Source: Polytrichum commune
Lineage: Eukaryota > Streptophyta > Polytrichopsida > Polytrichales > Polytrichaceae
NCBI GenBank assembly: GCA_950295325.1
Contig: OX485804.1
Location: forward strand, 36,458,001-36,522,000
Direction: 5' to 3'
Length of the DNA stretch: 64,000 nt
The position numbers were made by a program, and so were the translations under genes. The notes beneath the pieces are model-generated. The model had not been told where the DNA came from. It was given only the letters and a program-made list of their open reading frames with translations, and searched no databases. Below are positions 60,663 through 64,000 of the stretch, piece after piece. Position 1 is the stretch's first letter, and each line of letters opens with the position of its first letter.

Positions 60663-61127
60663 ATCACAAACCGAAGTAGGCCGCGTACCTTACAAGTTTA
60701 CAAGTCGTGTGAATCCTCACGACACAAGAATTAATTATCCCATAATCGTAGTTTGAATCATGATCATGCTGGATCAGTTGTCAGATGAGTAGGTTAAGAT
60801 TCTCGGGATTGTTGAGGCCGAAGTTCGCGGAGTTGCAAGGAGTACTGCACACGAGAACAATCTTCAAAGTGGTAGCAAGCAAGCAAGTTATTAGATTAGA
60901 TCATCTACCTTTAACTTGTCCCGGTCTTTGAGCTAATCGAGAAGCTAATAAATAACGTGGTCATCATGATTAGCATCATATAAGCTAAGCATGCTATATG
61001 TGCTTGGCTCGACTTGAGCAGTGGCCAGTAATAACTTGGAGCAATTTAGAATTTGTCAGGATTTTGGAGGAGTGTGCTCATCTTAAACAGGCAAAGGACT
61101 GCAGCTCTTCTTAAGTGGGGTGGAAAC

Positions 61128-61502
61128 CCATGTTGGACCGGTATATGGGTGAATTGCATCGTATCAATAATCAACATTGATAATAGTATTAAAGAATTCA
61201 TTCGTGGGTATCAAATTTTATAATATCAGTCAAATATCGATACATGCTGGGTATGTCGAGGTGAGAGAATCTTTGTATACTCATGTTATTGTTTGGGTCA
61301 ATATATACCATTCTAGGCCATATTGATATTAGTATAACTTTACGTGGTTGTGAAGGTCCTTGCATGGTACATAAACTTTAATGATATCAAAAACAAAAAT
61401 ATCGTCGAATACGCATAGCCTACTAGCATCAAAAAAATGTGAGATTCTCATCACATATACCCAAATGGTATTTGATTAAAACGATATTGGTTCAACACTG
61501 GT
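61128..61502 (+). repeat. F5 repeat, copy 3, with inverted ends
   Basis: The left end CCATGTTGGACCGGTATAT and the reverse complement of the right end (CACCAGTGTTGAACCAATAT) match at about 13 of 18 positions, so this copy may be a complete inverted-repeat element of ~375 bp. The inside is rich in GTATCAA words and shares GAGAGAATCTTTGTATA and TCCTTGCATGGTACAT with 15543-15905. Confidence 0.6.
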
Positions 61503-62553
61503 GCAAGCATTGCACACCGTACTTAGAGACAACCAACATAACAAGGGCTACATTGATGATCCCAATTTGTGCGTGTTACTATTCGGAGCTATGCAGTGCA
61601 ATAATGTCTTACTTAGGAGTTCAAGATTTGCTAACGAAAGTTCAATAGGTTTGTTCAAATATTACAGCATTGCATGCCTTCCAATAGTAACACACACTAA
61701 TCGGGACCCAAACACGGACTCTTTTGCCAAATCTCAAAATTAGTGAGGGCTGAAATTTTCACTAGGTGGTCCTGAATTCACGAATACATGTTCGTATACC
61801 ATACATGGCAAGAAGATTAGTTCGTGCTCTAAGGTGTTTGTAGAGTGAATAGTTAACTTTGGTGAGCTCAACAAGGCTTCTTCTCCATCATCGGAACCAC
61901 TCGTTCGTTTTGCAACTTCTAATTACTACGAAGCTTGTTATTTGCGATATATGCATGCAAGTGTGTGCACCACATGCTCTCAAAAAGATTGGGACACCAG
62001 GCCTCAAGTGTGCCCAGTGTGCCAAGAGAAATTATCCGAGAAGCCCAAACCAATACTCCTCCAAGGCGTGACTTAACCTTCACATCAGGAAGATTTGCAA
62101 AGAGAGAATCTGTCAAGAATTCGAGGTCTGTGGATCAATGGGGATGCCGTTATCTATTGAAAGTGACACAATACTGATGTGAATCCAAGCAAAGAAATAG
62201 TTCCAGTTTGCAAGGGACCTGGGGTGATAAACTTTCCATGTTGTTTTCTTTTCTTTTTTTGAATATATATTTTTAATGTTCACAGCATCAGAACACATCT
62301 TTCTGGATCTATTTTCCCGGACCATCTTTCTTCTCAGTTAAAATTTTATAATCACTTAAGATGTGGCCTCACCTACATTGCTGAACGATCCTGCATACCC
62401 TCAATACAATACACACATCATGCTCCTGCTTGTAGAAGACGTAGATCAGAAAACCTTCAACAAATTAAGTAAGTCCCTCACTGCACCTTCTTCGCTCCAC
62501 TTATCAAAAAGCACCAGAAAACATCAACGAAACAAAACAACAACAACATCTGC
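61503..62553. other. unassigned stretch with a possible coding remnant
   Basis: A frame at 61859-62071 ends with two CxxC pairs (CDICMQVC, CAQCAKRNYPRSPNQ), and a second open frame overlaps it at 61935-62177. Neither matches a family that I recognise, and no exon structure could be supported. Confidence 0.25.
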
Positions 62554-62574
62554 AAACCCTAAACCCTAAACCCT
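62554..62574 (+). promoter_or_regulatory. telo-box, (AAACCCT)3
   Basis: Three perfect AAACCCT units, the plant telomere repeat. Short internal copies of this kind are common in promoters and leaders of plant housekeeping genes. An ATG follows at 62582, but the frame is short and unrecognised. Confidence 0.6.
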
Positions 62575-62658
62575 CGACCAAATGAGCGCCAAGCGACGAG
62601 ATACTTTGGGCTCCCGCAACCTAGATCTTCTGCTGTGGACCAGGGCTCGAGGAGAACC

Positions 62659-62870
62659 GGCGGTTAGTTACAGATGAACCAGTTGAGATTGAGAAATAAT
62701 AACCGGTTGAAGTTGGAGACTTCAGGAGAATTACCGATCATTTTAGAGGAATCTATAGAAGAATATACCTCAAATGAATGAAAGCAAAACCGGAGGATGA
62801 TGTCAACATGTAACCGGTTGGATTTAGAACCACTAGGCTCTTGACTGACTATATAAACCCAAAAACTTCC
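62659..62870 (+). repeat. F1 dispersed repeat, reference copy
   Basis: This is the best preserved F1: GGCGGTTAGTTACAGATGAAC at the left, TAACCGGTTGAAGTTGGAG, TTACCGATCATTTTAGAGG, ATGTCAACATGTAACCGGTT, then ACTATATAAACCCAAAAAC at the right. The TATA-like motif before the right end would suit an LTR or promoter-bearing unit. Confidence 0.7.
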
Positions 62871-62937
62871 TGGGCACTGGTGAGGACACTGATTCCATAG
62901 CGTGCAAGAAATGTAGCATCACCTTCGCTAATTTCCC

Positions 62938-62961
62938 CCACACACACACACATACACACAA
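62938..62961. repeat. (CA)n microsatellite
   Basis: An interrupted CA run. Confidence 0.8.
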
Positions 62962-63365
62962 TTTGCCTGCCCTCACTCAATGGGGTAACCAGTGCGGTGA
63001 TGGACACAGTGTGACCTCTGGTTGATCACAATTAAAACGTTTCCCACGATCGATGATCATAATGATTGTGGGTTTTTGTCTGGGATCGGTTCTTCAGGGC
63101 GTGCAGGAGAGGACGTTTTTATTGGTAATAACGGCAGGTGTCCCTGTTGTTTGTCAGTGGGATTAGCAGACAATCGACAGCTTTATTGGTAAGTAAGTAA
63201 ATTTGCTTTGGGATTTGGCAACCGACAACCAATGCCACACGACTAGAGAGTCGGAGTTAGGGGCTGTGTTATACCTATTGCCGTGCATCCCTATTGTCCT
63301 ATTACCGTGGACCTATTGCTGTTGCCAATACAAACTCTTTGCAGTTAATCGGAACCCTTAAGTAA
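62962..63365. other. no gene recognised
   Basis: No frame and no repeat match was noticed in this ~400 bp. Confidence 0.35.
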
Positions 63366-64000
63366 GGGCCGCTTTACACTAGAGTTTGAGGGCCTTTGAC
63401 TTGTGATATATAAATTATGTGATCCGTTGAGAAGCCTACGGGTTATTTCACACACGAGACTCAAGGTCTGTGACCATTGCATTCTAAGATCTCTCATTGG
63501 TCGAAAAGGCCAAGACCATCTAAGTTCACTTCCCAAGTCGAGAAGGTGAGGGCTGGCCTAAAGGTCCAAAGAAATTGTCATGGATGAAACGTTTACATGG
63601 GTTCCTGCATGGTATTCTATAGATAGTATTTCATGGCATGCCGGAATTTACGTCATGCCCACTTCCATGAGGTAGACCTGATGCAAATCCCGCCATACCA
63701 TGTTAGTGATACGTCCTTTGGATGAGAATCAAGTGCCCTCATAGATACATGATCACAGCCTTTGGCTCGTGTGTGAAGTGGCCCTAAGACACTCCAAGTT
63801 CGTTGTACACTAGACTTTCAAGGCACGAGTGAACAAAGAAATTTGAATTCATGACAAATCTACACGGTGTCCTACATGGCAACAAGTGGGTAATGTTTCA
63901 TGGTATTTCGAATATTACGTCAGGTCCATCAAAAAGAGGTGGGTCTAATGCAAAACTAGGACTTATAACAATTGATCAAATTGTCATTGACTTCTAGAAA
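63366..64000 (+). repeat. F4-related host repeat, split by an insertion
   Basis: 63366-63439 and 63786-64000 together are colinear with the uninterrupted copy at 34009-34300: CGCTTTACACTAGAGTTTGAG, GTACACTAGACTTTCAAGGC, TCTACACGG..CTACATGGCAACAAGTGG and GTCCATCAAAAAGAGGTGGGTCTAA. The copy runs off the window edge. Confidence 0.7.
63440..63785 (-). mobile_element. F4 inverted-repeat element C, inserted in another repeat
   Basis: This 346-bp element has ~36-bp inverted ends: GGGTTATTTCACACACGAGA on the left, and AGGGCCACTTCACACACGAG as the reverse complement of the right. A central imperfect hairpin lies at 63632-63701 (CATGGCATGCCGGAATTTAC facing ATCCCGCCATACCATG). Relative to element A (35988-36333) it is in the opposite orientation and matches along its length. 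It interrupts the host repeat at a point where the 34-kb copy is continuous. No clear target-site duplication is visible. Confidence 0.7.

Overview
The window is nuclear DNA from a land plant. It holds four intron-bearing protein genes with GT-AG introns, separated by long A+T-leaning stretches full of decayed, mostly non-coding repeats. The gene set fits Viridiplantae: a plastid 2-Cys peroxiredoxin, a DUF3475/DUF668 PSI-type protein, a PH-RCC1-FYVE-BRX (PRAF-type) protein and a plant-type enoyl-CoA reductase. (AAACCCT)n telo-box DNA is also present. I cannot name the species. The peroxiredoxin reads like an early-diverging land plant, but that is only an impression. No RNA gene, CRISPR array, organelle or bacterial segment was seen.

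Layout. 1-10 kb: repeats only, including a three-unit 153-bp tandem repeat (634-1093), an array of short hairpins (2803-3112), a 240-bp tandem duplication (3885-4345) and a composite mobile-element-like block (6652-7965). 10.0-12.9 kb, minus strand: plastid 2-Cys peroxiredoxin, 7 coding exons, 284 aa. 13.2-20.6 kb: repeats. 20.6-29.4 kb, plus strand: PSI-like gene, 12 coding exons, 703 aa, with a long probably spliced leader and repeats in introns 1 and 10. 30-39.6 kb: dense repeats. 39.6-48.0 kb, plus: PRAF-like gene, 9 coding exons, 1206 aa. 53.2-56.9 kb, plus: enoyl-CoA reductase of very-long-chain fatty acid elongation, 4 coding exons, 314 aa, with a three-unit tandem repeat in intron 1. 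57-64 kb: repeats, a telo-box and nested foldback elements.

Exon joins were worked out by hand from splice sites, reading phase and family similarity. All phases close and every total is a multiple of three. The genes do not form a cluster or pathway. Their products act in plastid redox defence, growth signalling at membranes, phosphoinositide/small-GTPase-type signalling and ER lipid elongation.

The main novelty is in the repeats. At least six dispersed families (called F1-F5 and F8 here) recur several times. Most look like non-autonomous inverted-repeat DNA elements, and none carries a recognisable transposase. The best evidence of mobility is a filled site at 63.4-63.8 kb whose empty counterpart is at 34.1 kb. 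The oddest structure is the hairpin array at 2.8-3.1 kb, whose stems change while the loop stays the same.
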